Shown here: in pieces, positions 12,381-23,600 of the stretch
Numbering within the stretch: position 1 is the first letter of the stretch
Layout of the letters: each line of letters begins with the position of its first letter
Assembly: GCF_001649575.2 (NCBI RefSeq)
Contig: NC_051452.1
Coordinates: 9,645,566 to 9,709,565 of the forward strand
Source of the DNA: Kryptolebias marmoratus
Lineage: Eukaryota > Chordata > Actinopteri > Cyprinodontiformes > Rivulidae
Length of the DNA: 64,000 nt
Direction: 5' to 3'
The notes under the pieces: generated by a model
The model's input: the letters and a program-made list of their open reading frames with translations, nothing else
The model's database searches: none
What the model was told of the DNA's origin: nothing
Program-made: the position numbers and the translations under genes

Positions 12381-13830
12381 GCTTCCTAAGTAGCTGCATG
12401 TCCTCGCTGGAGACTTGCTTGGGTGTGTGTACGCATTTTGTGTTTATGCCTGCATTTGTCATCTTCCTGTGAGGCCAGTTTTATGTGTGTTTTTTAAGCA
12501 AAGAGTGGAGAACATCAGGGCCAAGGCAGTTCAGAGTGTTTACTTTTCATTATGATGTTTTATTTAACCACATCTCTGCAAAGAATGAGGGTTTCCATTA
12601 ATTACAAACAGGGATCTCACTGTGGGTTTTAAGCCTTTTATGCCCCCACATTTTCCTTCTATTGACGGATAAATGAAGTTTGTTTGGTTCGTATTCTGCA
12701 GACGGCAATGGATCGTGTTATGTCTGCCATTACCGATGATTAGCTTTGGATTGGCTTGTTTTTCAGCCGCCTGTTTTGTTTATCTTGTTTATTCAAAATC
12801 TAAGTCATTTAAAATAGTGGTTCTTTAGAGTTTTATCTAAACCCAATCACGAGCACAGATAAAACACCCTTCAGGGCTTACTCGTTGTCCTACAGCTGTT
12901 TTTTTAATAGTTGGACATATTGGTAAACAGTGAATATAAAGCTCTGTCAAAACCGAAAATCCAACTGCTCCTTTCTGTGCTGACACAGAATGAATTTTAA
13001 ACTAATTAGTTATATCAAAGCAAGGCTTTTTCTAATTGTTTATTTAAGGCAACACATAGGACATTTGTTAAAATAATTACCGTAGATTTAACACCACACA
13101 TGTATGCAACACACAATTTGAAAAATCATCCTGGTGAAATAACATATGTAGTACATGCTTCTAAAGCTGTTTTATAATGTTAAAGATTATTATATCGCAC
13201 ATATAAAAGTTGTGCACTCTGCCTTATTTACTCATTTATTTTTTTAAAGGCTGTTGATACTCAAACTAACGATGGAATGGTAATTAACTAAAGCCAGTAT
13301 TTCATTGGGCTGTAACTATTGGTGACAAATTGTGAACAACATTCAAAGGGGAGACTCCAAATTGTCCCAAAACTATAGCAAGAATTTCAGTTTCGTCACA
13401 GGGTCTCATGTTGGACTTTTGAGCATGTTTAAAATATTTGCAAAACAAATTTATAGCCATGAAAGTCTCAGAGTTGTTGTGGGCATCTGGAATCTGTCTC
13501 AAACCCTTCTTAAATTAGTTTCTGTGGGTCTGAAAGTTCAAGAAATGTGAAAACCTTAAGAGGGGCTGGCCCTTTATGTAAATTATTGAAGATATAAAAG
13601 AAAATCTGACATTCCGGGCTCTCTGGGAACATGACAGAATTTTAAATAATATAAGAGTTCAAACATTGTACAATATGCATGCAAACTCTACTAATTTCAG
13701 TCCAAATGTGGTGCTGTACATACTAATTCAGTACACTTCCATTCATCAATCTTCTACTGTTGATGTTTGGTCTGCTCATGGAGGCAACAGACTCAGAAGA
13801 GAAATCCAGATATTCTTCTCCTCAACAACA
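12381..13830. other. Unassigned non-coding DNA
   Basis: AT-rich with no gene, no family A-D copy, and no tandem repeat beyond short homopolymers. Confidence 0.55.
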
Positions 13831-14137
13831 TTTTCCAGTTCCTCCTCAAGGTTCACAACACGTTTTCAGGCAAAAGAAGATACATAATCCCTCCAGTGAG
13901 TTCTGGGGCTGCCCCAGGGTCTCTTCCCAGTGGGACATGCCCAGAAAACCTCCAAAGGGAGGTGTCCAGAAGGCATCCTAATCAGATGCCTGAAGGAGTA
14001 GCAGCTTTTCTCCGAGCTCCTTCTCGATGATGAAACTCCTCACCTTATCTCTAAGGCTGAGCCCGACCACCTTAAAAAAGGAAGCACATTTCAGCAGCTT
14101 GTATCCAGGATCTCGTTCCTTCGATCATGACAGTGTG
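13831..14137 (+). repeat. Retroposon (LINE-type) fragment
   Basis: Contains the run of motifs AGTTCTGGGGCTGCCCCAGG, GGGACATGCCC, GGGAGGTGTCC, CTAATCAGATGCC, TCTAAGGCTGAGCCC and GGATCTCGTTCCTTCG. I recognise this order from a very common fish interspersed repeat, most likely a 3' part of a LINE. All three plus frames stay open for a while (13666-14030), which fits GC-richer repeat DNA rather than a host exon. The precise LINE clade is not determined. Confidence 0.65.
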
Positions 14138-15019
14138 TTGTCTTGCAATTTTGGGTCTTCAGCTATTTACTAACAGTTACAGCCCAGAGATATTCAGGCT
14201 AAACAGAAATCAGGTGTGATGCGATAACTGAGCAAAGAAACAGGAACCATCAAAGTAAACTAACAGAACAAAAACTATTAAACTAAAATTACAAAAGGGG
14301 TGTAATCAAATTAAACCCAAACAGTACTTTTTAAATAAACAAATCCACAAAAAAGAAAATCTGCGCAATATATGAAAATTAGATTTCACCTGATGTTTGG
14401 CAGTCAGATGGACCCAGGCTTCCCTGAATGCCCACAGCTGACACAGAATATGTGGGCTTATCACAACTAGTATCAGCATTGCAATATTCAACAATAATAT
14501 GCCTATTTTCCTCATAACACACCCCTTATTTACACAAAATCATATCACAAAACCACAACAATTTGCAAAGAAGAAGAAGAGAATTACAATATAATAAACA
14601 ATAGCTACTCTACAATGACAGATACCTTTTGAAATTGTAAAAAGAAAAAAAAAACGACTTTGATATATCTGTGTGATGACATGCTGTTTAAATGGAGACT
14701 TTTTTTTTTAGGTCTGCTTTGATATTTTGTCCTTTTTGAGAAATCCTGGAGAGAACCATTTGTCAGTTCTCACACAAAAGAAAGTAAAAGATTTTCTAAG
14801 TTTGCAAAAGTACATGTTGGTGTAGTAAATGGTATCTGCATATTTTGATAAATTTTAATTAATTGATTTAAATTGCAGCTTATTGTAAATGAAAACCATT
14901 TCGCTGCTGAGGTAAATAAAACTTATCCATTTTCACTTTTTTTCCACATATATTCTGGCATTTCACCTTTATCACATACAAATAAAGAAGTAGATGCCGT
15001 AATTGTTGCGATCAGTTGC
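14138..15019. other. Unassigned AT-rich DNA
   Basis: Very AT-rich with A and T homopolymers (near 14641-14653 and 14700-14710). No gene or repeat family is recognised. Confidence 0.55.
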
Positions 15020-15480
15020 TGCTGTGGCCTTTTAATCATTACCGGTGACTCACACTCGTCTCGATTGGAGTCACTATGGTCTCAGGTAATCATCTCCATG
15101 CTCTGTTGCATCCTGAGCAAAAGGCCAGGACGGCTCTCTCTCTCTCTCTCTCCCCCCCCCCCCCCCAATTGTGGTGTTAAGGCCACTGGGATGTAAACAC
15201 ACACTCCTCTGAGTCACAGGAGGATGCCATCCGCTCAGCGGGCGATCCAATTACCTGAGCAGCGTTTGGAGGTGAGGGGGAAATGCTGGCAGTGGTTAGC
15301 GCACACATTGGTACCCAGGAGACAGACAGATGCCTGCTTTTCCCCCCGCTGGCTTTCTTGTCGCATACAAACATGCACTTTAGCATGCAGCTCAGTCCTG
15401 CACCTGCTCAGTGAACCTTCAGGTCCCTGCTGGCCCACAGGAGGCAGATCTGTCTGTGTGTTCTTTCTGGGGGAGCTACC
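15020..15480. promoter_or_regulatory. Candidate conserved non-coding block interrupted by a CT/C tract
   Basis: Mixed-composition sequence containing ACCGGTGACTCACACTCG, ATCCAATTACCTGAGCAGCG and GGTAATCATCTCC. It is open on both strands in places without a recognisable protein. A CT then C tract at 15134-15166 splits it. The regulatory reading rests on texture only. Confidence 0.2.
15134..15166. repeat. (CT)n followed by C15
   Basis: Nine CT units followed by fifteen C residues. Such tracts are length-variable and prone to sequencing error. Confidence 0.9.
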
Positions 15481-15570
15481 GGAAGTTTCCTAAATGTCAC
15501 AAACTCTTACATGTGCAGTTTTGAGAAAAAGAAAACCAAATGGATAAAGAAAAGCTATATTTACTTGTAT

Positions 15571-15692
15571 TGGCGGCCATCTTGAATAGGTAGTTAATCA
15601 GTTGTAGATGTGCATCCAGTGATTACCTTCTTTTTATTTCATTAAAATGTCCAGTGATTCATGAGATATTTAGCTAACAGACACATACAAAC
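15571..15692 (-). repeat. Family A fragment (minus)
   Basis: Carries the minus-strand landmarks GGCGGCCATCTTGAATAGG, CAGTTGTAGATGTGCATCCA, TTTCATTAAAATGTCCAGTG, and CATGAGATATTTAGCTAACAG. It covers only the 5' half of the family. The palindromic 3' end is absent. Confidence 0.75.
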
Positions 15693-16026
15693 ACACACAC
15701 ATTTCATTGATTAATATGCTCCAATACAAGTAGGAAAATATTAAATTAACTAGGAATTTTTATTTTGTTTGCAGCTAAAGAACATCTTTTCAGAGTATTT
15801 CTGATGTACATCTGATTCCTGATAGTTAAACAGAACAACCAAGATTTAATAAACTTTAGCAGCTGTTATTTGACTCACATTTTATGTATTTAATATCTTT
15901 AGCTGTTCTTATTAGGTTACTTTGATGGTTTTTATGAGTCGTAGTTCAGTAGAAGTCAGTTGTTAGTGTTACTTTAATAGTATTACTCCAGCCCTCCTCA
16001 AAGGTTTTTGATGACCTACGGCTCAC

Positions 16027-16198
16027 CGGTGTGATTGCTCTCCTGCAGACTTCTTCAGCTCTTTTTTTTTTCTTCTTATGTTGCACTGGTGGCGGTTGCC
16101 TTTCTTTGTTCAGCTTTGAGTTTTTTCTTCCCCTGTGTAAGCTCTTCGTACAGCAGGCGCCTGCACTTGTGGTCCTTCTGATACCTCTCCCACCTGGG
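16027..16198 (-). CDS. Possible minus-strand exon, unidentified, weak
   Basis: On the minus strand, a reading with CTCCAG at its upstream side opens into a frame beginning PRWERYQKDHKCRR and continuing with YEELTQGKKKLKAEQRKA. It ends at a TAA at 16076-16078, just before an A tract. A donor-like ACCG|GTGAGC lies at 16021-16030. The lysine- and arginine-rich peptide looks less random than other frames here, but I cannot assign it to a family. The internal stop and A-tract mean it could be a terminal exon, a decayed exon or a chance frame. Confidence 0.18.
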
Positions 16199-16479
16199 CT
16201 GGAGCATAATTAGCTCTGATTTCATGCTTTGTGGAATCAGCGTGACCCAGAACTTCAAGGTCCGCGGTGCGGTCCCGACACCTGATTCCAATCTGCACCA
16301 TTTCAGTCCAACTGGATTTCCAAATGTTCCAGAAGTTGTGATATTTAGCACTTTCTGTTAGCTAAAACCTAAATGTTCTGTTTTCATGATTGTTTTGGGA
16401 CAATTTGATGAAAATCTTTTTAGTATCTTTGAATGAATGGTAACGTCATCAACTTCTCAAGTTTAATGGTACTTGGAAT

Positions 16480-16670
16480 AGGATCTAAATGTACAACTGA
16501 TTAGCTTTTGGAGTCAATCCTATTCAAACTAGAGTCATTTACAACACATACTCTGGGTACAAGATCGTGCATACCATTATTTTTAAGAGTTGACCAAAAT
16601 GACTACAGCTCCATTATTTCTCAAATAAAGATGATCTTAGTCTAAAACTCTGACCTGAAGCCGGCAGCTT
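16480..16670 (+). repeat. Family A fragment (plus, internally deleted)
   Basis: Contains GTACAACTGATTAGCTTTTG, GGAGTCAATCC, then jumps to ACAACACATACTCTGGG, GTTGACCAAAATGACTACAG and AAGATGATCTTAGTCTAAAA. The middle segment between AATTCAAGATGG and GTAGCTGAG is missing. It stops short of the terminal palindrome. Confidence 0.75.
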
Positions 16671-17884
16671 ATCTGTTTTGGTCCTGGCCTTGCTCAAACT
16701 TCATAGCTCATCAGTCTAGTCAGAAATAATCTTTTTTCCCCAAACTGAAATGAATTTTATTTATTAGACAGGAAAAGGTTAAAAACATTACAGTAACCCA
16801 GGCCTGACTCAGTTAAAAACTGTTTTTCAGCAGGTTCCTGTTCTGCAGCAGAGAAAAAAATCCATCCACACAAGATCATTCACATAAAACCAGCATATAC
16901 AACTCAAAAATAAAAACAAAAATATAGCAAAAAAGTCAGTGATTACAAATGTAATAATCAAACAGTAGTTGCAACAGGTAAGATATTAATTGTATCTTAT
17001 TTAAAAACAAAAATAAAACCATCTCTTTAAGAAAATTTGAAAGTAAATTTTCCTTTTGCCACAATTTACTTTGCAAACATTAAGTGAACTTATGCAATGA
17101 CAAGTGGGTTGCAGTGTGTTTGCCTTTCAGGGTGAAGTGGGTCGCCTTGGGGTTATGTATCCTTGTCCACCTTTGGGACAATCATCGGCGCCTCGTGTTC
17201 CTCTGCAGCCCAATTTATACAGTAATTCAAGAACAGCTTTTCAGGCCGTTTGCTGAGGTGTCTGCACTGTGGTCACACAGGTTAAATCATTCCAAAACCC
17301 ATTCGGAGATGCTCACACAATCAGCCACAGACAGGAGAACTCACACACAGCCTCTCTGACCCTCTGGTGATTATGTAGATTATGTGTTAATATGTGTGTG
17401 TGGGCATTGGTTCTCCTCCATTTCACTAATTGCTTGGAGAGCTAGATAAGACTGTAATTACAGCGCTTGTCTCAGAAAAGAGCTTGTGGTGTCAGTCTTC
17501 TTCTCTGCTGCTATTTTCTCCTTCTGATGTCCTCATTACAGTTTGCCACCATCATACAGAACCCAAACTTCCTTCAACAAAGAACTTTGGACCATCAATC
17601 ATTTTTAAACCTTCTGCTTGTGCTAGCTAAGAAGAGTAGTGTCAAAAGGGCAGCTATTTGCTCATTATGTTTAAGTTTTTCATCCAATATTTACAGTAAC
17701 TCTGTACTGCTTGGCTTGCACTTGTTTAATTAAAGACCTCGTGTTCCTTGTTATCCATATTTGTGCCGCAGTTTTACCTTGTTGCAAAATGATAAAACTA
17801 GATCTGTTTTAACTTAAAAATTATATTTGATCCTAAACAAAAACAGTTAGATCTCATACAATCTGTTATCGCTCAGAGAAGGTA
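16671..17884. other. Unassigned non-coding DNA
   Basis: No gene or repeat copy is recognised. A-rich stretches occur at 16900-17040, and the overlapping frames at 17430-17733 have no domain. Confidence 0.55.
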
Positions 17885-18110
17885 ATTGACACTTAGCTAC
17901 AAACACACTAAATTTTAGGTCAGCAGCTGTAAAATTGGCCGAGTTAGACATTTATTTCATTGTTTTGCGAGGTCATTTTGTTGTGGCGACCATCTTGAAT
18001 AGGTAAAAAAGTAAATTAGATGTAATGTGCATTCAGTGATCACTTTCTAAAATTTTCATTAAAAAAAATCAAATACTGGTTCATGAAATTTTTTACCAAG
18101 ACACAGACAC
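17885..18110 (-). repeat. Family A copy (minus, 5' two thirds)
   Basis: Landmarks in order on the plus strand are AGCTACAAACACACTAAATT, GTAAAATTGGCCGAGTTA, GGCGACCATCTTGAATAGG, and GTGCATTCAGTGATCACTTTC. A degenerate CTGGTTCATGAAAT end follows. An A run (18061-18068) disrupts the region matching the ATTAAAATCCGTCCA motif. Confidence 0.75.
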
Positions 18111-19000
18111 AAACAGTGGCAGACAATAAAAATTGCCACTACCTTTTTGATATTTTTAAATTATGTTTTTCTCCTTTTATTAGAGTTATTAGAGTTAAAT
18201 TATGCCTGAGTTTTTTAAACGTGCTGCCTTTCCTCTCGTTTGCAGCAAAGATTAAACTCAGGTCTGCAGTGATGAATGTGATACAAAAATTTAATTACAA
18301 AAACAGCACATTTAGTTTGGTTCTCCTTCATTTTAATGAAAGACGTGATTGTTGTGTCGGTAATGAGCATGTCTTGGTGCGCTTTAGCTTCCTGTTTGAT
18401 CACATTGGAGATCTCCTGCCTGTTATCTGATCGTTCACATTAACTCTTCAGCTGCTCGGCTTTTTAATGACGCCGGCTGCTTTTAAGTTTAGGAAGTTTT
18501 ATTCAAGACAACAACATCCAGAATTACCTAGACTAAATCACTTGTAGTTAGTGGAAAAACAGCATGTAAACACCAGCTTCTTGTTTTATTTTGAACATAG
18601 TTACAAAATAATTTGAGTTTCTCTTCACATAGCACCCCCAGGATCTGATGTTTACTTTCACAGCAAGACAAACCTATTTAAAATAAAATAAAAACACAGA
18701 AAAAGGACTGAAAAGATAAAATCTGCACAAACCTTTGAATCTTATCAGTACCTCTTTGCTTTTTTACATTGAGTTTTCTGTTCTTTCTTTCTTTCAAGGT
18801 TGCAAAGAATCAGAGTTAATTTGTCTAAAACTTAAAAGTTCATTTAAAAAAAAAATGAAACAAGTTTACATCCTTTTGAAAGCTTCTAACAGATGTCTTG
18901 TAGGAGCTTCGGGACCTGTCCGTGGTGCTGATCTGACATCTCAAAATCAGACTTGAGGCAGTGCATTGTTCTTGTCTGGGTGTGTTTGTGTGTCATAATG
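18111..19000. other. Unassigned AT-rich DNA
   Basis: A plus frame at 18083-18430 begins inside the family A copy and has no recognisable domain. No other structure is seen. Confidence 0.5.
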
Positions 19001-19240
19001 TTTTATGAATCAGTGGATGAATTTTAATCAAACCTTAAAGTTATGATTGACTACAGATCTACAACTGAATAATGTTTTGGTCAGCCTGATTTAAGATGGC
19101 CACCACAGCTAATCTACCTTAGCAAACTCAGCCAGTTTTATAGATAATGAGCTAAAGTTTAGTGTGGTAGTAGCTGAAACTGATTCTCAACACATACTAT
19201 GAGCAGTAACTGATCAAAAAACAAGGTCTTTTTTTGAAAA
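19001..19240 (+). repeat. Family A copy (plus), first of a tandem pair
   Basis: Runs from TATGAATCAGTGGATGAATT through TAAGATGGCCACCACAGC and GGTAGTAGCTGAAACTGA to an AAGGTCTTTTTTTGAAAAC tail. It lacks both ends of the family and is followed within 30 bases by a second copy in the same orientation. Confidence 0.8.
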
Positions 19241-19263
19241 CTTTGTCAATAATAATAGGAGTT

Positions 19264-19642
19264 AGCTCTGGCTGTCTGTTAGCGAAATATCTCTAGAACC
19301 ACTGGATAGATTTTAATGAACGTTTCAAACATTAATAATTAGATATACATCTACAATCGATTAACTTTTAGAGTCAATCCAATTCAAGGCCACCACAGCA
19401 ATTGACCCTATAAAATGTAATAGTGGATATAATTCAGTTTTATATTTAATGAGCTAAAATTTCATATGGGTAGTAGCTGAGAGTCATCTTTAACCCATTG
19501 AGGGAAAGATCATCCTCAGTGTTATCTTCAAGGTTTGACCAAAACTGCTACAAACTGTCATTCCTCACCTCATGATGATCTTAATTCTCTGGCATGAACG
19601 GCTGCAGGCGATAAGTAGAGTATTTCTTCAAGAACTTCTAGG
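19264..19642 (+). repeat. Family A copy (plus), second of a tandem pair, near full length
   Basis: Starts at the CTGTCTGTTAGCGAAATATC landmark and runs through GTAGTAGCTGAGAGTCATC, AAGGTTTGACCAAAACTGC and CTCTGGCATGAACGGC. It ends at a decayed palindrome, GTATTTCTTCAAGAACTTCTA. The sequence after it, GGCCTTTAAT, is also found after other copies, so the family end may lie slightly beyond the palindrome. Confidence 0.85.
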
Positions 19643-20021
19643 CCTTTAATTTTTATTGTATATTCACTTGACAAGCTGTCAAATTGGCAGGTTGGTATTC
19701 TGTAGAGATTAGTTTGAGCTTGCTGTGAGGATATCAGCAGCACATACTCCTGTTTGTGTTAGACTTTTCCGCCTTTCACAGGAGAGTAGAAATAACTTAC
19801 ATTTTGCTCCAAATCGGCTTTAAAGTCAACTTTTATCAGCTTCCTTTTTCCACTCCAGTCACATCTTATCTGGTCCTATTTTTTATAGGTCTAAACTATT
19901 CAAACCTGAGGAAAAGTACACCCAAAATTTCACAATCGATTAGTTCCGAGAAAACCCACAATGATGTGTTTTATTTCCCATCTCACAGCAGGTTTGCTTC
20001 CATTTTACGGGACAACGAGAT

Positions 20022-20599
20022 TTAAAGAAAGTGAAAACAAAAGGTGCGGGACAGTTTGTGTGTTTGTGTCTGGTTAACTGATGGCGACAGATAAAAGGAA
20101 CTTAAGAGGCAGTTTGTAAGAGAAAACAGCAGGTGACGGCGGCTGGAAGGTACCCGCCTGTTGAGAGGAACCATTTGCTGAGGCCGAGAGCAGCATGGGA
20201 GCATGTTCCGGCGCTCGTGCTTTTTGAAAATCACTTGTTTCGATGAAGAATACAAGTGAAGAAAAAGCTGGAGGTCCACTCATGTTGACGGATGAGCGTT
20301 TATGCGCCGCAGAGTCTCTCCTGCGCCCATGCGCGCAGCGGGGAGGACCATTTACAGCTATGACCAGGCGACGTGCACAGATGTAGTCACGGACTGGAGG
20401 GAATGATCCATCAGTGGAAGCTGTCGGACCGCACATCAGACAAGCGAAATGACACAGGCATCTCAGACAGATGAATCAGCCTGGTTGCTGTGAAAGGAGC
20501 GTGAAAGAGATGTTCACATTCATCCATCCATCCTCGTCAGCAGCAGCCAGCGGGGCCACCCAGCTCTACCCCAACCTGGCGTCTGACACGTTCACCCCG

Positions 20600-20600
<1 letters not shown>
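20022..20600. promoter_or_regulatory. Local CpG-enriched patch
   Basis: CpG is markedly more frequent here than in neighbouring sequence, notably at 20130-20160, 20200-20220, 20290-20345 and 20370-20440. A minus frame of 120 codons (20074-20436) is open, but its composition is low in recognisable motifs. A promoter, a first exon or an unmethylated enhancer would fit. No TATA box or convincing splice donor was identified. Confidence 0.25.

Positions 20601-20630
<30 letters not shown>
20601..20630. repeat. (CA)n microsatellite
   Basis: Fifteen uninterrupted CA units directly after the CpG-enriched patch. Confidence 0.97.
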
Positions 20631-20632
<2 letters not shown>

Positions 20633-23600
20633 GATGGCAGTCAGTCACACATCCGTGCACTTTGTTAGATCTATAAAGTGCCACACAGAAGTTTTTGTCC
20701 CCACAGACGGCCATCATGGGAGGAGGGGAGTTGGCCACATCTTGTTGACATTTTCATAGGCACTAGGAGTAATTTATGTAAGGTTAGCTTGCTCCCAGTG
20801 CACCGGGCCAGAACACAGTAAAAGCAAACAGAGGGAGAAAGAACAAATTGCTTTTTTTTTTAAATTGCTCAGACGAGAAGTGCTCTTTTTGCTCTATTAG
20901 GACAAAGTGCAAACAGTGCTACAAAGCAGAGGGTGTGAGCCAAAGGAGTGTGACTAAATCTTACAAAAATATCAAAGTGGATACAAACGACCTATTCGTA
21001 TGACACAAAACCACTTCATTTTATTTATTTATTTTTATTTAACTAGAAACCACAGTGCGACCTGTTGAAGCGGTAAGTTACACAGCAAAACCCAGCTTGC
21101 ACATTTTTGTATATTTATCCAGCAAACTTTTTTTAGGCGTTGCCTTCTCACCACCAGTGCTTTGATGGTACTAAGGCACTATACAACAAAAATAGGTCCA
21201 AATTCAGTTAAATCTGTTCCAAATATAATGCAAGACTATTACATTCTGCGCATTATAAACCACCAGTTAGTAAAAGTCTTCTATCTAAGAAAGCCAGCAG
21301 ATTCCATCAAATCATCCTTTTCTGCAATTCCCCACAGAGTTTTTCAGACATCCTGATAATCAACAACTACAGTAGTCCAACCTAGAATTAATAAATGCAT
21401 GGAGCAGCTTTGCTGCATCATTTTGGGAAAATACATTTCTGGTGTTAGTTCCTTACATTAGTTGGAGGCCTTGAGAAAAAGAGAGACTGTAAAAATGCAT
21501 CGCAAATTTAATTTGTTTACAAGAGTAGCAACATCAGGTACCAGGGTGTTGTTTGTGCCGCTCATACTTTTCAACGTGTCGCAGCAACCCAAACGAACGT
21601 TCATGTATTCACCATTTTAGAAGTAACTGCTTTCATGCTGGAGACTGAAGCATCTGCACTCATTCTCATGTAATTGAAAATCAAGTTGCAGCACCAGCTA
21701 GTGACCTGGCATGGAAACTACAAGGGATTTGAGGAGGACAACATTACAGTGTTAACGTGTACCCTTCCCCAGTCAACATTGGGAAATCTCGAAGGTTTCC
21801 AGGAGATTGTTCACCTATAAACGGTGCCTAAAAAGCAACTCCACATTTTTCAGTTTGAATTGAAAAAGTTCCTTAGACTGGAAGCCAAACATCTTCAAAA
21901 TACAAGAAAAAAAATCACTCCTAAGACTCTACCATAGTGTCTATTGATAAATACTTATGTAGAGGGCCGGTTTAAGCCAGAAAAACTAGCAGACAGTTGT
22001 ATCAGTGAGGGGACAGTTTGACCTCGACTTAGCGGTATTGCAGATACGTCATCAGATCTTATTTTCCAGGACAACAACTCTTATCTTAGACGCAGACAGC
22101 TTGGTCATTTCAGGGGTGAAGCTGGGAATCTTGTTAAAATGCTACATGTTTCACTGGCTTTCTTACAAACTGCTGTTAAAATAGAAATGTTATTTTTAGC
22201 AGTCTGGAGGGGATTAGCAGAATTTGCCTACCATCCTCATACAGGAAACATCCAAATGATGTATGAATCCCATAAAGAACTGAAAAACTTCCTATAAAAT
22301 CCACCAAACTGACTCAACACAGATATAAATTGGCTTCAATAGTGCATTAAAACATCCACCTGAAAACACTCTTTTGAACCTGCTGCTTTTGTGCTTGACC
22401 TCATGATGTAAACACCTTGTTTCACTTTTAATTAACAGCTTCCAACACATACTTCTCCCTCATTAGAGAAAGGTGTAATAGATAATGAATAGCAGAATGA
22501 TACTGTAGGATGTGTACACGGTGCCGTATGGTAATGTGCCCTTTTATGCATTTAGTGCTTGGTTCACTGTTATCAGAGGACTCCCACTTAAGCCTCTGGG
22601 AAATGGATTAAAATAAATCCATAACACACATAGGTCTAGGCTTATTTGTCAGATAATTTATCAGTGTTTATTTTGTGGTTTTGGATGCTGAAAAGTTCAG
22701 ATTATATGGACAGTACAGAATTAGGAAATTCATAACGGGTCTTTCTCTGAGGAGCATAATTGTGCTTTGCAAATGTCATGGATCAATTTTCTGCAGACAA
22801 TATCCCACATTAAGGTGAATTTGTTATGGTTCCCATCCTCTGGAGGTAAAGCTTCATAATTTAGAGTCTGAAAAAGTCTGTAAGATTAAATCTTAAAGGA
22901 TTCCCCATAATTGTATCAAATTTTATAACACTTCGGGCGTTGTGATCCCGTGCTCTGTGGTGATATTTTGACCTTAACACAGTGCAGCATCAGAGAGCCT
23001 AATGATCAGATTACAAGGGGATTCTCTGCAGGCAAAAAGACCAGGTGTTTAAAAAACATACAAGAACTGAAATATTCATAGAGACTTCTCAAGTTTCTGA
23101 ATGATTTGTCTCTTGTTCTACTTCTATCGAGCTCTGAATCCATCAGATATGTAAAATTAGGCAGAGTAGGGTTGGATGGTGGTTAAATTCTACCACAGTA
23201 TAAGGCATTGGCATTTGCTTAGAAAGGTTTGTGATGTCTTAGGTTACAGTATCATCATGTCACCTGCAAAGGTTACCTTTTCAGCCTACCAACATGATGA
23301 CCTTTTTCAGGCTCATTCAGAGGACGGCAGACTGCAAACTGCTGAAGGAAGGAAACAGGTGGGGTTATAATTTCAACATATCTGTGGATCACAGGCTCCT
23401 CTGCAATCTCCAGTCACTTCTGGTCTTGTAGTTCTTCTGTTGCATGCACTGCGGTCTCCTCCACACCTGTTTCCTATTGTTACCAACTTCAGGTTTTTTG
23501 ATGCTTCTAGCTTTTGCTGCTTTCGTATTCTCATTTACAGCCTGTCATGGCTGTTGGTCTTTCTCTGTACTGATTGAGGTCTGTAGCTGATAGATCTACC

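Noticed and set aside
12161..12462. Opposing frames of 72 and 113 codons as a gene
   Set aside because: No family is recognised on either strand. A conserved non-coding block explains the openness as well, so it is listed as regulatory.
13666..14030. Three overlapping plus frames as an exon
   Set aside because: They translate a common fish retroposon fragment.
20074..20436. 120-codon minus frame as a gene
   Set aside because: No recognised domain, no convincing splice sites, and an overlapping second minus frame. It is explained by the local GC and CpG rise.
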